In this document: piece after piece, positions 15,160 to 23,968 of the stretch | Position numbering within the stretch: the first letter of the stretch is position 1 | Layout: each line of letters begins with the position of its first letter | Assembly (NCBI RefSeq): GCF_001514205.1 | Contig: NZ_KQ948778.1 | Coordinates: forward strand, 2,391 to 48,053 | Origin: Streptomyces griseoruber | GTDB lineage: Bacteria; Actinomycetota; Actinomycetes; Streptomycetales; Streptomycetaceae | Direction of reading: 5' to 3' | DNA length: 45,663 bases | Notes under the pieces: generated by a model | The model's database searches: none | What the model was told of the DNA's origin: nothing | The model's input: the letters and a program-made list of their open reading frames with translations, nothing else | Position numbers and translations under genes: made by a program

Positions 15160-16563
15160 GTGAAGAGCGCCGTGGAGACCCTGAACCCGACTCGGGTTCG
15201 GCTCACTGTCGAGGTGCCCTTCGAGGAGCTCAAGGACAGCCTCGACGCGGCGTACAAGAAGATCAACCAGCAGGTCACGGTGAAGGGCTTCCGCAAGGGC
15301 AAGATCCCGGCCCGGGTCATCGACCAGCGGTTCGGCCGCGGTGCGGTCCTGGAGGAGGCGGTCAACGACGCGCTTCCGAAGTTCTACACCGAGGCGGTCA
15401 ACACCGCCGAGATCGACGTCCTCGGCCAGCCCGAGGTCGACATCACGGAGCTGAAGGACGGCGAGACGCTGAACTTCACCGCCGAGGTCGACGTCCGCCC
15501 CGCCCTGGAGCTCCCCGAGGACTTCTCCTCCATCGAGGTCGAGGTCGACGCCGTCGAGGTCGACGAGGAGGACATCGACAAGTCGGTCGAGCAGCTCCGT
15601 GAGCGCTTCGCCTCCACCTCCCCGGTCGAGCGCGCCGCCGAGGACGGCGACGTCGTGACCGTGGACCTGCAGGCCAAGGTCGACGGCGAGGTCCTGGAGG
15701 ACGGCGTCGCCGAGGGCGTCTCCTACACGATCGGCTCCGGCGAGCTCCTCGAGGGCATCGACGACGCCGTGAAGGGCCTGGAGGCCGGTGGCGAGGCCAC
15801 CTTCACCTCCGAGCTCAAGGGCGGCTCCGCGGCCGGCAAGGAGGCCGAGGTCACCGTCAAGGTCACCCAGGTCGCCGCCCGCGAACTGCCCGAGCTGGAC
15901 GACGAGTTCGCGCAGCTCGCCTCCGAGTTCGACACCCTGGAGGAGCTGCGTGCGGACAGCCGCAAGCGCCTCGAGAACATGAAGCAGTACGACCAGGCCA
16001 CGCAGGCCCAGGAGCGCGTCCTGGAGAAGCTGCTGGAGCTCGTCGAGGTGCCCGTCCCCGAGAAGCTGCTCGAGGACGAGATCAACACCCGCAAGCACAA
16101 CCTGGAGCACCACCAGCTCGGCCAGATGGGCCTGACCCTCGACAAGTACCTGGAGATCCAGGGCAAGACCGCCGAGGAGTTCGACACCGAGACCCGTGAG
16201 GCCGCGGTCAAGGGCATCAAGACCCAGTTCGTCCTGGACGAGCTCGTCAAGCGCGAGAAGCTGAACGTGAACCAGGAGGAGCTCACCGAGCACCTCATGC
16301 GCCGCGCCGCCTCCTCCGGCATGTCCCCCGACCAGTTCGCCCAGGCGGTCGTCGAGGGCGGCCAGGTTCCGCTGCTGGTCGGCGAGGTCGCCCGCGGCAA
16401 GGCCCTGGCCACGGTCGTCGAGTCCGCCACGGTCAAGGACACCAACGGCGAGGTCATCGACCTGGACGACGAGGACGAGGTCGAGGCCGCCACCGAGACG
16501 GTCGAGGCCGTCGAGGGTGCCGCCGAGACCGAGGCCGAGGGTGACGAGAAGGCCGACGCCTGA
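15160..16563 (+). CDS. tig: Trigger factor, ribosome-associated chaperone and prolyl isomerase
   Basis: The GTG at 15160 has an AAGGAG site 8 nt upstream and gives 467 aa, a normal trigger-factor length. The N-terminal ribosome-binding domain carries the GFRKGKIP signature (family GFRxGxxP). An FKBP-like PPIase domain follows (about residues 160-245, with DGDVVTVDLQ and GSGELLEGIDDAVKGLEAG), then the helical C-terminal chaperone arms and an acidic Glu/Ala tail. It binds nascent chains at the ribosome exit. It has its own promoter and a strong terminator, so it is a single-gene unit ahead of clpP1. Confidence 0.97.
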   Translation: MKSAVETLNPTRVRLTVEVPFEELKDSLDAAYKKINQQVTVKGFRKGKIPARVIDQRFGRGAVLEEAVNDALPKFYTEAVNTAEIDVLGQPEVDITELKDGETLNFTAEVDVRPALELPEDFSSIEVEVDAVEVDEEDIDKSVEQLRERFASTSPVERAAEDGDVVTVDLQAKVDGEVLEDGVAEGVSYTIGSGELLEGIDDAVKGLEAGGEATFTSELKGGSAAGKEAEVTVKVTQVAARELPELDDEFAQLASEFDTLEELRADSRKRLENMKQYDQATQAQERVLEKLLELVEVPVPEKLLEDEINTRKHNLEHHQLGQMGLTLDKYLEIQGKTAEEFDTETREAAVKGIKTQFVLDELVKREKLNVNQEELTEHLMRRAASSGMSPDQFAQAVVEGGQVPLLVGEVARGKALATVVESATVKDTNGEVIDLDDEDEVEAATETVEAVEGAAETEAEGDEKADA

Positions 16564-16585
16564 TCCGCACCGCCGCTTCGCTGTG

Positions 16586-16618
16586 ACGGGCCCCGGAACC
16601 CTGTGTTCCGGGGCCCGT
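16586..16618 (+). terminator. Terminator after tig
   Basis: A perfect 14-bp stem (16586-16599 with 16605-16618) encloses a 5-nt loop, 23 bp after the stop codon. Confidence 0.85.
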
Positions 16619-16647
16619 TCCGTTACTCGCGCGACTACGCGCCGCTA

Positions 16648-16661
16648 CGCCCCCGGCGAAC
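16648..16661 (-). promoter_or_regulatory. ClgR-like site upstream of clpP1
   Basis: Read on the minus strand the site is GTTCGC-N5-GCG, the core spacing reported for the Clp activator ClgR in actinobacteria. It lies about 40 bp upstream of the candidate clpP1 -10 hexamer, a suitable distance for an activator. Confidence 0.45.
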
Positions 16662-16699
16662 ACCCACCTCTCCGGGATTCTCCGGCGGGACCCGCGCGT

Positions 16700-16705
16700 T
16701 AGGGT
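16700..16705 (+). promoter_or_regulatory. Candidate clpP1 -10 hexamer TAGGGT
   Basis: TAGGGT fits the TANNNT consensus. Transcription starting near 16711 would give a leader of about 85 nt and would exclude the upstream ATG at 16708 as the start. Confidence 0.4.
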
Positions 16706-16794
16706 CCATGAATACGAGGGCAGGGGAGTCCCCGTTGCCCCCGGCAGTACACGTGAGACGGCCCGGCGCCGTCGTAAGACGAGCAGGTGGAGAC

Positions 16795-17415
16795 GTGACG
16801 AATCTGATGCCCTACGCCGCCGGCGAGCCCTCTATCGGTGGTGGCCTCGGCGACCAGGTCTACAACCGGCTGCTCGGCGAGCGGATCATCTTCCTCGGCC
16901 AGCCGGTCGACGACGACATCGCGAACAAGATCACCGCACAGCTGCTGCTCCTTGCCGCGGACCCGGACAAGGACATCTACCTGTACATCAACAGCCCCGG
17001 CGGCTCGATCACGGCCGGCATGGCGATCTACGACACCATGCAGTTCATCAAGAACGACGTGGTGACCATCGCCATGGGCCTCGCCGCCTCGATGGGTCAG
17101 TTCCTGCTCAGCGCGGGCACGCCCGGCAAGCGTTTCGCGCTGCCGAACGCCGAGATCCTGATCCACCAGCCCTCCGCCGGCCTGGCCGGCTCGGCCTCGG
17201 ACATCAAGATCCACGCCGAGCGGCTGCTGCACACCAAGAAGCGCATGGCCGAGCTCACCTCGCAGCACACCGGCCAGTCGGTCGAGCAGATCACCCGTGA
17301 CTCGGACCGCGACCGCTGGTTCGACGCGTTCGAGGCCAAGGAGTACGGCCTCATCGACGACGTCATCCCCACGGCCGCGGGCATGCCGGGCGGTGGCGGT
17401 ACCGGGGCGGCGTAG
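16795..17415 (+). CDS. clpP1: ATP-dependent Clp protease proteolytic subunit ClpP1
   Basis: The GTG at 16795 has a GGTGGAG site and starts the typical sequence TNLMPYAAGEPSIGGG. The product is 206 aa, a normal ClpP length. An ATG at 16708 is in frame but sits only 3 nt after a likely -10. The catalytic triad is Ser99 (GLAASMGQF), His124 (LIHQPSAG) and Asp173, spaced as in E. coli ClpP. In actinobacteria ClpP1 and ClpP2 form a mixed tetradecamer fed by ClpX or ClpC. A ClgR-like site upstream suggests induction by ClgR. Confidence 0.96.
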   Translation: MTNLMPYAAGEPSIGGGLGDQVYNRLLGERIIFLGQPVDDDIANKITAQLLLLAADPDKDIYLYINSPGGSITAGMAIYDTMQFIKNDVVTIAMGLAASMGQFLLSAGTPGKRFALPNAEILIHQPSAGLAGSASDIKIHAERLLHTKKRMAELTSQHTGQSVEQITRDSDRDRWFDAFEAKEYGLIDDVIPTAAGMPGGGGTGAA

Positions 17416-17552
17416 GACCACGACCGACGGCACCGGTCCCCTTCGCACGATCCCACCGCAGTCGATGGAGACTTGACCGGTGGGTGTCGCCGGACCTCAC
17501 CGGTCCCGGCATCGCGGCAGTCCGACGGTCCCGCCCCGCGGCGGCCCGTGGT

Positions 17553-17795
17553 CCCCGCAGGGCCTCACGTCCCGCAAGGGCCGGCCCGGAAGGGCTCACC
17601 GGCCCCGGAAGGGGCCACCGGCCCCGGGAGGCCCACAGGTCCCGCGGGAGCTCGGCAGGCCCCGTAAGGCCCCACGAGCCCCGTGAAGGCCTCCACGGCC
17701 CCCGCAGGGGTCACGAGACCGCCACGGAGCCCCGAGGCCCCCGTGGAGCCCGTGGAGCCCGTCAGGGCCCCACGGAGTCCCCGAGGCCCTCGTGG
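17553..17795. repeat. Degenerate ~18-bp minisatellite in the clpP1-clpP2 gap
   Basis: About ten to twelve diverged units of roughly AAGGCCCCACGGGCCCCG run head to tail. The 18-bp period produces collagen-like or Pro/Arg-rich translations in several frames on both strands, none with a convincing start or codon pattern. The whole gap between clpP1 and clpP2 is 565 bp (17416-17980). Confidence 0.7.
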
Positions 17796-17820
17796 ATCCG
17801 ACCGGGAACCGGCCGAGGCC

Positions 17821-17874
17821 ACCGGAAGGACCAAGGCCGACGGAACGGCCGAGGCCAACGGAACGGCCGAGGTC
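17821..17874. repeat. 18-bp tandem repeat (3 copies)
   Basis: Units at 17821-17838, 17839-17856 and 17857-17874 share the form (a/g)acggaacggccgaggcc; the last two differ at only two positions. It continues the periodicity of the adjoining minisatellite with a different consensus. Confidence 0.8.
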
Positions 17875-17980
17875 ACCGGGACCGTGAGGACGCCGCCGTC
17901 GAAGACCCAGAGGGATCCTGCCGTCAGAGTCCCGCCCGCCCCTCCCAGCCCACCGCCCCACCCTCTCTCCAGGAGACACC

Positions 17981-18661
17981 GTGAACGACTTCCCCGGCAG
18001 CGGCCTCAACGCCCGCACGGCGGCCGAGTACACCGGCCCCCGCGCCGAGTCCCGCTACGTCATCCCCCGCTTCGTCGAGCGCACCTCCCAGGGCATCCGC
18101 GAGTACGACCCGTACGCGAAGCTCTTCGAGGAGCGCGTGATCTTCCTCGGCGTGCAGATCGACGACGCCTCCGCCAACGACGTCATGGCGCAGCTGCTGT
18201 GCCTGGAGTCGATGGACCCCGACCGGGACATCTCGGTCTACATCAACAGCCCCGGCGGTTCCTTCACCGCGCTGACGGCGATCTACGACACCATGCAGTT
18301 CGTCAAGCCCGACATCCAGACGGTCTGCATGGGCCAGGCGGCCTCCGCCGCCGCGATCCTGCTGGCGGCCGGTACGCCGGGCAAGCGCATGGCCCTGCCG
18401 AACGCGCGCGTGCTGATCCACCAGCCGTACAGTGAGACGGGCCGCGGTCAGGTCTCCGACCTGGAGATCGCCGCCAACGAGATCCTCCGGATGCGTGCGC
18501 AGCTGGAGGAGATGCTGGCCAAGCACTCGACCACGCCGATCGAGAAGATCCGCGAGGACATCGAGCGCGACAAGATCCTCACGGCCGAGGACGCCCTGTC
18601 GTACGGCCTGATCGACCAGATCATCTCCACCCGGAAGATGAACAACAGCTCTCTGCGTTGA
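17981..18661 (+). CDS. clpP2: ATP-dependent Clp protease proteolytic subunit ClpP2
   Basis: The GTG at 17981 has an AGGAG site 5 nt upstream and yields 226 aa. The triad is Ser122 (GQAASAAA), His147 (LIHQPYSE) and an Asp in DIERDKIL, with the same spacing as ClpP1. The longer N-terminus (RYVIPRFVERTSQGIREYDPYAK) is characteristic of actinobacterial ClpP2. It probably shares the clpP1 transcript, although the 565-bp repetitive gap could reduce or uncouple its expression. A strong hairpin follows, separating it from clpX. Confidence 0.96.
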   Translation: MNDFPGSGLNARTAAEYTGPRAESRYVIPRFVERTSQGIREYDPYAKLFEERVIFLGVQIDDASANDVMAQLLCLESMDPDRDISVYINSPGGSFTALTAIYDTMQFVKPDIQTVCMGQAASAAAILLAAGTPGKRMALPNARVLIHQPYSETGRGQVSDLEIAANEILRMRAQLEEMLAKHSTTPIEKIREDIERDKILTAEDALSYGLIDQIISTRKMNNSSLR

Positions 18662-18684
18662 CGCACTGGGCCCTCTCGTCCGTA

Positions 18685-18736
18685 CCCCTTGGCGCGGTGT
18701 GACACGGTCCACGCGGAAGTGAACCGTGCCAAGGGG
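18685..18736 (+). terminator. Two-part hairpin between clpP2 and clpX
   Basis: CCCCTTGG (18685-18692) pairs with CCAAGGGG (18729-18736), and CACGGT (18703-18708) pairs with ACCGTG (18723-18728). It is likely the clpP1-clpP2 terminator, implying a separate clpX promoter. Confidence 0.6.
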
Positions 18737-18841
18737 GGCCCGAACGGGGGTCCCGGCAAGGTACCGTCGGAATAAGGCAGCACCAGGAGCCGCTGGATTC
18801 GAAAGTGTCCAGGCGTCTCCCAGGCGAAGGGGAAGCACACC

Positions 18842-20131
18842 GTGGCACGCATCGGTGACGGCGGCGATCTGCTCAAGTGCTCGTTCTGCGGCAAGAGCCA
18901 GAAGCAGGTCAAGAAGCTCATCGCAGGGCCCGGTGTGTACATCTGCGACGAGTGCATCGATCTCTGCAACGAGATCATCGAGGAGGAACTCGCCGAGACG
19001 AGCGAGGTGCGCTGGGAGGAACTCCCCAAGCCCCGCGAGATCTACGAGTTCCTGGAGGGGTACGTCGTCGGCCAGGAGGCCGCGAAGAAGGCCCTCTCGG
19101 TCGCGGTGTACAACCACTACAAGCGGGTCCAGGCCGGTGAGAACGGCGGCGGGCAAAGCCGCGAGGACGCCATCGAGTTGGCGAAGTCCAACATCCTTCT
19201 GCTCGGCCCCACGGGCTCGGGCAAGACCCTCCTCGCCCAGACCCTCGCCCGCATGCTGAACGTGCCGTTCGCCATCGCCGACGCCACGGCGCTGACCGAG
19301 GCGGGGTACGTCGGCGAGGACGTCGAGAACATCCTCCTCAAGCTCATCCAGGCCGCCGACTACGACGTCAAGAAGGCCGAGACCGGGATCATCTACATCG
19401 ATGAGATCGACAAGGTCGCCCGGAAGAGCGAAAACCCCTCCATCACGCGTGACGTGAGCGGTGAGGGGGTCCAGCAGGCGCTGCTGAAGATCCTGGAGGG
19501 CACCACGGCCTCCGTCCCGCCGCAGGGCGGGCGCAAGCACCCGCACCAGGAGTTCATCCAGATCGACACGACGAACGTGCTGTTCATCGTGGGCGGCGCC
19601 TTCGCGGGCCTGGAGAAGATCATCGAGTCCCGGGCCGGCGCCAAGGGCATCGGCTTCGGCGCGACGATCCGCTCCAAGCGGGAGCTGGAGGCCAAGGACC
19701 AGTTCGAGGACGTCATGCCCGAGGACCTGGTCAAGTTCGGCATGATCCCGGAGTTCATCGGCCGTCTCCCCGTCATCACCAGCGTCCACAACCTCGACCG
19801 CGAGGCCCTGCTCCAGATCCTGGTCGAGCCGCGCAACGCGCTGGTCAAGCAGTACCAGCGGCTCTTCGAACTCGACGGCGTGGAGCTGGACTTCGAGCGC
19901 GAGGCGCTGGAGGCCATCGCCGACCAGGCCATCCTCCGCCAGACCGGCGCCCGCGGTCTGCGCGCCATCATGGAGGAGGTCCTGATGTCGGTGATGTACG
20001 AGGTCCCGTCCCGCAAGGACGTGGCCCGCGTGGTCATCACCGCCGACGTCGTCCACTCCAACGTCAACCCGACCCTGATCCCCCGCGAGGCCCGCGGCGG
20101 CCGGGGACCGGGCGAGCAGAAGACGGCGTGA
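18842..20131 (+). CDS. clpX: ATP-dependent Clp protease ATP-binding subunit ClpX
   Basis: The 429-aa AAA+ unfoldase starts at the GTG at 18842. It has a C4 zinc-binding domain (Cys13, 16, 35, 38) for substrate and adaptor binding, Walker A GPTGSGKT, a GYVGEDVE pore loop, Walker B IIYIDEID, an IGF loop (GIGFGAT) that docks on ClpP, and a C-terminal sensor 2 (TGARGLRAIMEE). It unfolds tagged substrates and threads them into ClpP1P2. A strong hairpin before it suggests it is transcribed separately from clpP2. Confidence 0.97.
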   Translation: MARIGDGGDLLKCSFCGKSQKQVKKLIAGPGVYICDECIDLCNEIIEEELAETSEVRWEELPKPREIYEFLEGYVVGQEAAKKALSVAVYNHYKRVQAGENGGGQSREDAIELAKSNILLLGPTGSGKTLLAQTLARMLNVPFAIADATALTEAGYVGEDVENILLKLIQAADYDVKKAETGIIYIDEIDKVARKSENPSITRDVSGEGVQQALLKILEGTTASVPPQGGRKHPHQEFIQIDTTNVLFIVGGAFAGLEKIIESRAGAKGIGFGATIRSKRELEAKDQFEDVMPEDLVKFGMIPEFIGRLPVITSVHNLDREALLQILVEPRNALVKQYQRLFELDGVELDFEREALEAIADQAILRQTGARGLRAIMEEVLMSVMYEVPSRKDVARVVITADVVHSNVNPTLIPREARGGRGPGEQKTA

Positions 20132-20143
20132 GGCAGAGCGAGC

Positions 20144-20189
20144 ACATGCGAAGGGGCCCCGGTCGACCGACCGGGGCCCCTTCGCATGT
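20144..20189. terminator. Bidirectional terminator between clpX and the convergent gene
   Basis: The arms 20144-20165 and 20168-20189 are perfect inverted complements; the practical stem is about 20 bp once a loop is allowed. It lies between two convergent stop codons. Confidence 0.85.
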
Positions 20190-20201
20190 ACTGCCGGGGG
20201 G

Positions 20202-21200
20202 TCATGCCTTGACCCGGACCTCGTCGCGCAGCTTCGTGGTGATGTCGGCCGCCACGTCCTTGGTGATGCCCTTCGTGGTGTCACCCGGCGAGACCATGGC
20301 GATGGTGCTGTAGTCGGCCCAGGCGCAGAACCAGTCGGTCTTCTCCTGCTTGGTCGCGACGTTCGTGCCGGTGGCCGCCTGGCACTTCATGACCGCGCCG
20401 TCGAGGTCGACCTCCTCGGGCTCGCCGACCAGCTTGGCCTCCGAGCCGCTGCTGCCGGAGGAGGAGCTCTCCTCGGAGGACTTCTTGAAGTTGGCGAAGA
20501 ACGTGTCCAGCGCCTTCTCGGGGTCGGCGATCGTGCCGTACGCACCGGCGAAGGTGATGCCCTTGGCGGTGGCGAGCTCGGTCGCGTCGGGCGCGGTGCT
20601 CGGGTCGGAGGGGTCGTAGCCGCTCAGGTCGGCCGTCGAGTAGATGCCGAGCACGGTCTTGCCGTTCTTGACGCCGCTCTTCTCCAGATCGGACGCGGAG
20701 TCGTCACCGGCGCTCGCGCCGTCGTCGGAGGCCCGCTTGTAGTCGGAGAGCACGGTGGCCGGAGTGGCCAGCTTGTGGGCGCCGTCGTCCTCGATGCCGC
20801 CCGAGGCGCTGCCCGTGCCGAGGACGAAGAACGCGCCCACGCCGAGGGCCGCGACCACGGCGACCGAGCCGATGACGATGCCGGTCCTCTTCTTGCCGCC
20901 GCCGGGCACCGGGGGCTGCGGGACGCCGTAGGGGGCCTGGCCGTAGGGAGGCTGCTGGGCGTAGCCCACGGTCGGGGGCTGCTGGCCGTACGGTCCCGCC
21001 TGCGGGGGCTGACCGTAGGGACCGGCCTGCGGGGGCTGCGTCGGGTAGCCGTAACCGGGCTGCGGGGCCGGGGGCTGCTGGGGGTAGCCGTAGCCGGGCT
21101 GGGGCGCCTGCGGGGGCTGGCCGTAGGGGCCGGGCTGGCCGCCGTACGGTCCGGGCTGCGGGGGCTGCCCGCCGTACGGGCCCGGCTGGTGGTGACTCAT
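20202..21200 (-). CDS. Membrane-anchored protein with PYGQ-rich N-terminus and extracytoplasmic domain
   Basis: The 332-aa protein starts at the ATG at 21200 with a GGAGGGG site. Residues 1-105 are repeats of PGPYGQP/GYGYPQQP type. One membrane span follows (about 107-130, TGIVIGSVAVVAALGVGAFFVL), then an exported domain of about 200 residues with a Ser-rich spacer (ESSSSGSSGS) and two Cys (MKCQA and WFCAW) that could form a disulfide. This cytoplasmic-tail topology recurs in Streptomyces, but no function is known to me. It is convergent with clpX and divergent from valS. Confidence 0.82.
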   Translation of the reverse strand: MSHHQPGPYGGQPPQPGPYGGQPGPYGQPPQAPQPGYGYPQQPPAPQPGYGYPTQPPQAGPYGQPPQAGPYGQQPPTVGYAQQPPYGQAPYGVPQPPVPGGGKKRTGIVIGSVAVVAALGVGAFFVLGTGSASGGIEDDGAHKLATPATVLSDYKRASDDGASAGDDSASDLEKSGVKNGKTVLGIYSTADLSGYDPSDPSTAPDATELATAKGITFAGAYGTIADPEKALDTFFANFKKSSEESSSSGSSGSEAKLVGEPEEVDLDGAVMKCQAATGTNVATKQEKTDWFCAWADYSTIAMVSPGDTTKGITKDVAADITTKLRDEVRVKA

Positions 21201-21223
21201 TCTGGGTTCCCCTCCAGATGCTT

Positions 21224-21238
21224 ATGTGATTTTCACAT
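21224..21238. promoter_or_regulatory. ATGTGA-TTT-TCACAT inverted repeat
   Basis: This perfect 6-bp inverted repeat with a 3-bp centre lies in the 135-bp gap between the divergent PYGQ-rich gene and valS, 24-38 bp before the minus-strand start. It is strikingly AT-rich for this DNA. The half-sites resemble CRP-type TGTGA, but the spacing is too short for CRP. Confidence 0.4.
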
Positions 21239-21323
21239 CTTGGCTCAAACTCAGTACCTGCCAGGCGGCGGGGCCCCGACCGTTACAAGGCAAACACGTT
21301 TCGGGACGGCGCCGTGACACCCC

Positions 21324-21329
21324 TAAACT
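21324..21329 (+). promoter_or_regulatory. -10 hexamer TAAACT for valS (leaderless type)
   Basis: TAAACT ends 6 nt before the GTG start with no ribosome site between, so transcription should begin at the start codon. Confidence 0.55.
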
Positions 21330-21335
21330 GGCCCC

Positions 21336-23960
21336 GTGACCGAGAACGCTCATCAGCAGCCATCAGCGCCCCACACCGAACTGCCGACCCAGTACGCGCC
21401 GGCCGACGTAGAGGGGCCGCTGTACGAGCGCTGGGTGGAGCGGGGTTACTTCGAGGCGGACGAGAAGAGCGACAAGCCGCCGTACACCATCGTCATCCCG
21501 CCGCCGAACGTCACGGGCAGCCTGCACCTGGGCCACGCCTTCGAGCACACGCTCATCGACGCCCTCACCCGCCGCAAGCGCATGCAGGGCTTCGAGACGC
21601 TGTGGCAGCCCGGCATGGACCACGCCGGCATCGCCACGCAGAACGTCGTCGAGCGCGAGCTGGGCAAGGAGGGCAAGTCCCGCCACGACCTCGGCCGGGA
21701 GGCGTTCGTCGAGCGCGTCTGGCAGTGGAAGGGCGAGTCCGGCGGCCAGATCAGCGGCCAGATGCGCCGCCTCGGCGACGGCGTCGCCTGGTCCCGTGAG
21801 CGCTTCACCATGGACGAGGGCCTCTCCCAGGCCGTCCAGACCATCTTCAAGCGGCTCTACGACGACGAGCTGATCTACCGCGCCGAGCGCATCATCAACT
21901 GGTGCCCGCGCTGTCTGACCGCCATCTCGGACATCGAGGTCGAGTACCAGGACGACGACGGCGAGCTCGTCTCCATGAAGTACGGCGAGGGCGACGACAC
22001 CATCGTCGTCGCCACCACCCGCGCCGAGACGATGCTCGGTGACACGGCCGTCGCCGTCCACCCCGACGACGAGCGCTACCAGCACCTGATCGGCAAGCTG
22101 ATCCGGCTGCCGCTGACGGACCGTTCCATCCCGGTCGTCGCGGACACCCACGTCGACCCGGAGTTCGGCACCGGCGCCGTCAAGGTGACCCCGGCGCACG
22201 ACCCGAACGACTTCGAGATCGGCCAGCGCCACGACCTGCCGTCCATCACGATCATGGACGAGCACGCCGTCATCACCGCCCACGGCCCCTTCCAGGGCCT
22301 GGACCGGCTCGAGGCCCGCTCCGCCATCGTCGCCGCTCTGCGAGCCGAGGGCCGGATCGTCGCCGAGAAGCGGCCGTACGTCCACAGCGTCGGCCACTGC
22401 TCGCGCTGCAAGACCACCATCGAGCCGCGCCTGTCCATGCAGTGGTGGGTCAAGGTCGGCCCGCTCGCCAAGGCCGCCGGTGACGCGGTCCGTGACGGCC
22501 GCGTCAAGATCCACCCGCAGGAGATGGAGAAGCGGTACTTCGACTGGGTCGACAACCTCCACGACTGGTGCATCTCGCGTCAGTTGTGGTGGGGCCACCG
22601 CATCCCGGTCTGGTACGGGCCCGACGGCGAGGTCGTCTGCGTCGGCCCCGACGACGAGGCGCCGACCGGCGAGGGCTGGCGCCAGGACACCGACGTCCTC
22701 GACACCTGGTTCTCCTCCGGCCTGTGGCCCTTCTCCACCCTGGGCTGGCCCGAACAGACCGAGTCGCTCGCGAAGTTCTACCCGAACTCCGTCCTGGTCA
22801 CCGGCTACGACATCCTCTTCTTCTGGGTCGCCCGGATGATGATGTTCGGCCTGTACGCGATGGACGGCACCCCGCCGTTCCACACCATCGCCCTGCACGG
22901 CATGGTCCGCGACCAGTTCGGCAAGAAGATGTCCAAGTCCTTCGGCAACGCGGTCAACCCGCTGGACTGGATGGACAAGTACGGCTCCGACGCGCTCCGC
23001 TTCACCCTCGCGCGCGGCGCCAACCCGGGCGTCGACGTCCCGATCGGCGAGGACTGGGTCCAGGGCTCCCGCAACTTCGCCAACAAGATCTGGAACGCGA
23101 CCCGCTTCGCGCTGATGAACGGCGCGACGGTGGACGGCCCCCTGCCGGACCCGTCGAAGATGTCGGCGACCGACCGCTGGATCCTCTCCCGTCTGAACTC
23201 CGTCGTCTCCGAAGTCGACGCGTTCTACGAGGACTTCCAGTTCGCCAAGCTCTCCGACGCCCTCTTCCACTTCGCCTGGGACGAGGTCTTCGACTGGTAC
23301 GTCGAGCTGTCCAAGACGACGTTCCAGGCGGGCGGCGAGCCCGCGAAGGTCTCCCAGCGCGTCCTCGGGGAGGTCCTCGACGTCACCCTGAAGCTGCTGC
23401 ACCCGGTGGTCCCGTTCGTCACCGAGACCCTCTGGACCACGCTGACCGGCGGCGAGTCCATCGTCATCGCCGACTGGCCGACCGACTCGGGCTTCCGGGA
23501 CCCGGCCGCCGAACAGGAGATCGAGAGCCTCCAGTCGGTGATCACCGAGGTCCGCCGCTTCCGCGCCGACCAGGGCCTCCAGCCCGGCCAGCGCGTCCCG
23601 GCCCGCCTGACCCTCGACGGCACGGCGCTGGCGCCCCACGAGGCCGCCATCCGTCAGCTCCTGCGCCTCCAGCCGGAGGGCGAGGCCTTCTCGGCCACCG
23701 CCACCCTCCCGGTCGCCGGCGCCACGGTCGCCCTGGACCTCTCCGGCACGATCGACGTGGCGGCGGAGCGCAAGCGCCTCGCCAAGGACCTCGCGGCGGC
23801 CGAGAAGGAGAAGGCCCAGGCGAACGCCAAGCTCGGCAACGAGGCGTTCCTGGCGAAGGCCCCGGACAACGTGGTCGACAAGATCCGGGGCCGCCTGGCG
23901 AAGGCGGACGAGGACATCGCCCGCATCGGGGCCCAGCTGGAAAGGCTGCCCCAGCAGTAG
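21336..23960 (+). CDS. valS: Valyl-tRNA synthetase
   Basis: The 874-aa class I synthetase charges tRNA-Val. It shows the HIGH region PPNVTGSLHLGHA (about residues 49-61), an inserted CP1 editing domain, two Cys-containing zinc-type segments (WCPRCL and HCSRCK), KKMSKSFGN, and a C-terminal coiled coil of about 65 residues (AAERKRLAKDLAAAEKEK...) that binds tRNA. The GTG is likely leaderless. It is adjacent to folC, which has its own promoter. Confidence 0.97.
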   Translation: MTENAHQQPSAPHTELPTQYAPADVEGPLYERWVERGYFEADEKSDKPPYTIVIPPPNVTGSLHLGHAFEHTLIDALTRRKRMQGFETLWQPGMDHAGIATQNVVERELGKEGKSRHDLGREAFVERVWQWKGESGGQISGQMRRLGDGVAWSRERFTMDEGLSQAVQTIFKRLYDDELIYRAERIINWCPRCLTAISDIEVEYQDDDGELVSMKYGEGDDTIVVATTRAETMLGDTAVAVHPDDERYQHLIGKLIRLPLTDRSIPVVADTHVDPEFGTGAVKVTPAHDPNDFEIGQRHDLPSITIMDEHAVITAHGPFQGLDRLEARSAIVAALRAEGRIVAEKRPYVHSVGHCSRCKTTIEPRLSMQWWVKVGPLAKAAGDAVRDGRVKIHPQEMEKRYFDWVDNLHDWCISRQLWWGHRIPVWYGPDGEVVCVGPDDEAPTGEGWRQDTDVLDTWFSSGLWPFSTLGWPEQTESLAKFYPNSVLVTGYDILFFWVARMMMFGLYAMDGTPPFHTIALHGMVRDQFGKKMSKSFGNAVNPLDWMDKYGSDALRFTLARGANPGVDVPIGEDWVQGSRNFANKIWNATRFALMNGATVDGPLPDPSKMSATDRWILSRLNSVVSEVDAFYEDFQFAKLSDALFHFAWDEVFDWYVELSKTTFQAGGEPAKVSQRVLGEVLDVTLKLLHPVVPFVTETLWTTLTGGESIVIADWPTDSGFRDPAAEQEIESLQSVITEVRRFRADQGLQPGQRVPARLTLDGTALAPHEAAIRQLLRLQPEGEAFSATATLPVAGATVALDLSGTIDVAAERKRLAKDLAAAEKEKAQANAKLGNEAFLAKAPDNVVDKIRGRLAKADEDIARIGAQLERLPQQ

Positions 23961-23968
23961 CCGACCCA

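Noticed and set aside
17480..18033. Collagen-like and Pro/Arg-rich ORFs on both strands in the clpP1-clpP2 gap
   Set aside because: They arise from the 18-bp period of the repeat DNA, lack ribosome sites, and overlap one another in several frames; one runs into clpP2.
21224..21238. CRP binding site
   Set aside because: The half-sites are separated by 3 bp instead of the 6 bp required; reported only as an unassigned inverted repeat.
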